64,000 bases of DNA from Pseudomonas fluorescens HK44 (GTDB lineage: Bacteria; Pseudomonadota; Gammaproteobacteria; Pseudomonadales; Pseudomonadaceae), in the NCBI RefSeq assembly GCF_000217955.3, contig NZ_AFOY02000014.1:80005-144004 (forward strand). Direction: 5' to 3'. Shown piece by piece: positions 63,889 to 64,000 of the stretch (positions are counted from its first letter, which is position 1; each line of letters opens with the position of its first letter). The position numbers and the translations under genes are program-made. The notes under the pieces are model-generated. The model ran no database searches. It saw only the letters and a program-made list of their open reading frames with translations, and was not told where the DNA came from.

Positions 63889-64000
63889 GTGTTCAATGCA
63901 TCAACGCACTATCAGCTGGACTACCCGGACCTCGCCTTGATTCTCGCGTTGGTGCGCGGTGGCTCTCTGGCACGGGCGGCGGCACTGTTGAAGGTCGACG
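63889..64000 (+). CDS. LysR-family regulator, N-terminal part (cut by window end)
   Basis: The GTG at 63889 (or 63874) opens an uninterrupted frame with LDYPDLALILALVRGGSLA then RAAALLKVD, the first HTH helices of a LysR protein. The stop lies beyond base 64000. It diverges from the amidotransferase/ABM pair and is the likely regulator. The start codon is not fixed. Confidence 0.7.
   Translation, partial: MFNASTHYQLDYPDLALILALVRGGSLARAAALLKVD

Overview
The window looks like a chromosomal segment of a fluorescent Pseudomonas (P. fluorescens group). The evidence is a complete Entner-Doudoroff/glucose-uptake block in the Pseudomonas arrangement (gap, edd-glk-gltR-gtrS, gtsABCD-oprB, hexR, zwf-pgl-eda). 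Other support comes from high-GC coding sequence, several families of paired REP sequences (REPINs), a heme ECF-sigma signalling cassette, a phaJ/lipase/fadD2/fadD1 cluster like that of P. aeruginosa, and PA2169- and BdlA-type proteins. No rRNA, tRNA, CRISPR array, prophage or transposase gene was seen. The species assignment is inference.

Layout. 1-2.7 kb: alkA DNA glycosylase and a family III CoA transferase. 2.7-7.8 kb (minus strand): ECF sigma factor, FecR-type regulator, TonB-dependent heme receptor and heme oxygenase under a strong Fur box, i.e. a cell-surface-signalling heme uptake and degradation unit. 7.8-27.5 kb: central sugar metabolism. gap-mgsA diverge from edd-glk-gltR-gtrS across a region with two HexR-type operators. 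An AGE-family epimerase/isomerase, the gtsABCD glucose ABC transporter, the OprB porin and a hexose-6-P mutarotase follow. HexR then diverges from zwf-pgl-eda across a long palindrome. Glucose enters through OprB and GtsABCD, is phosphorylated by Glk, and passes through Zwf, Pgl, Edd and Eda to pyruvate and glyceraldehyde-3-P, the Gap substrate. GltR/GtrS and HexR regulate the block, and Hfq/Crc-type A-rich motifs sit at several translation starts.

27.5-39 kb: intradiol dioxygenase, class V aminotransferase, DUF3820 protein, PA2169-type protein, then phaJ-like hydratase, monoacylglycerol-lipase-like hydrolase and two tandem fadD genes, followed by BrkB, peptide deformylase, an acetyltransferase and a 36-residue Lys-rich protein. 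39-45 kb: GST with divergent LysR regulator, a 264-bp MITE-like element beside a BdlA-like two-PAS chemotaxis transducer, and an isolated IucA/IucC siderophore synthetase. 45-48.3 kb: gntR/gntK/gntT gluconate genes with three copies of a likely GntR operator. 48.3-64 kb: alaC-type aminotransferase, LysE exporter, GyrI-like protein, a 36-residue membrane protein, acetyltransferases, a YciI/ECF42 sigma pair, LysR genes, PACE efflux protein, SDR, ZntB, a chemoreceptor, GlpQ, an ABM monooxygenase with a PyrG-like amidotransferase, and the start of a LysR gene cut by the window end.

The less ordinary observations are the twin GltR-candidate promoters with identical spacing, the MITE-like element, the orphan NIS synthetase, the hexanucleotide tandem array, a glutamine-amidotransferase homologue lacking its triad His, and two small genes. 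No clearly unprecedented multi-gene system was identified; most of the window is ordinary, well-organised Pseudomonas core genome.
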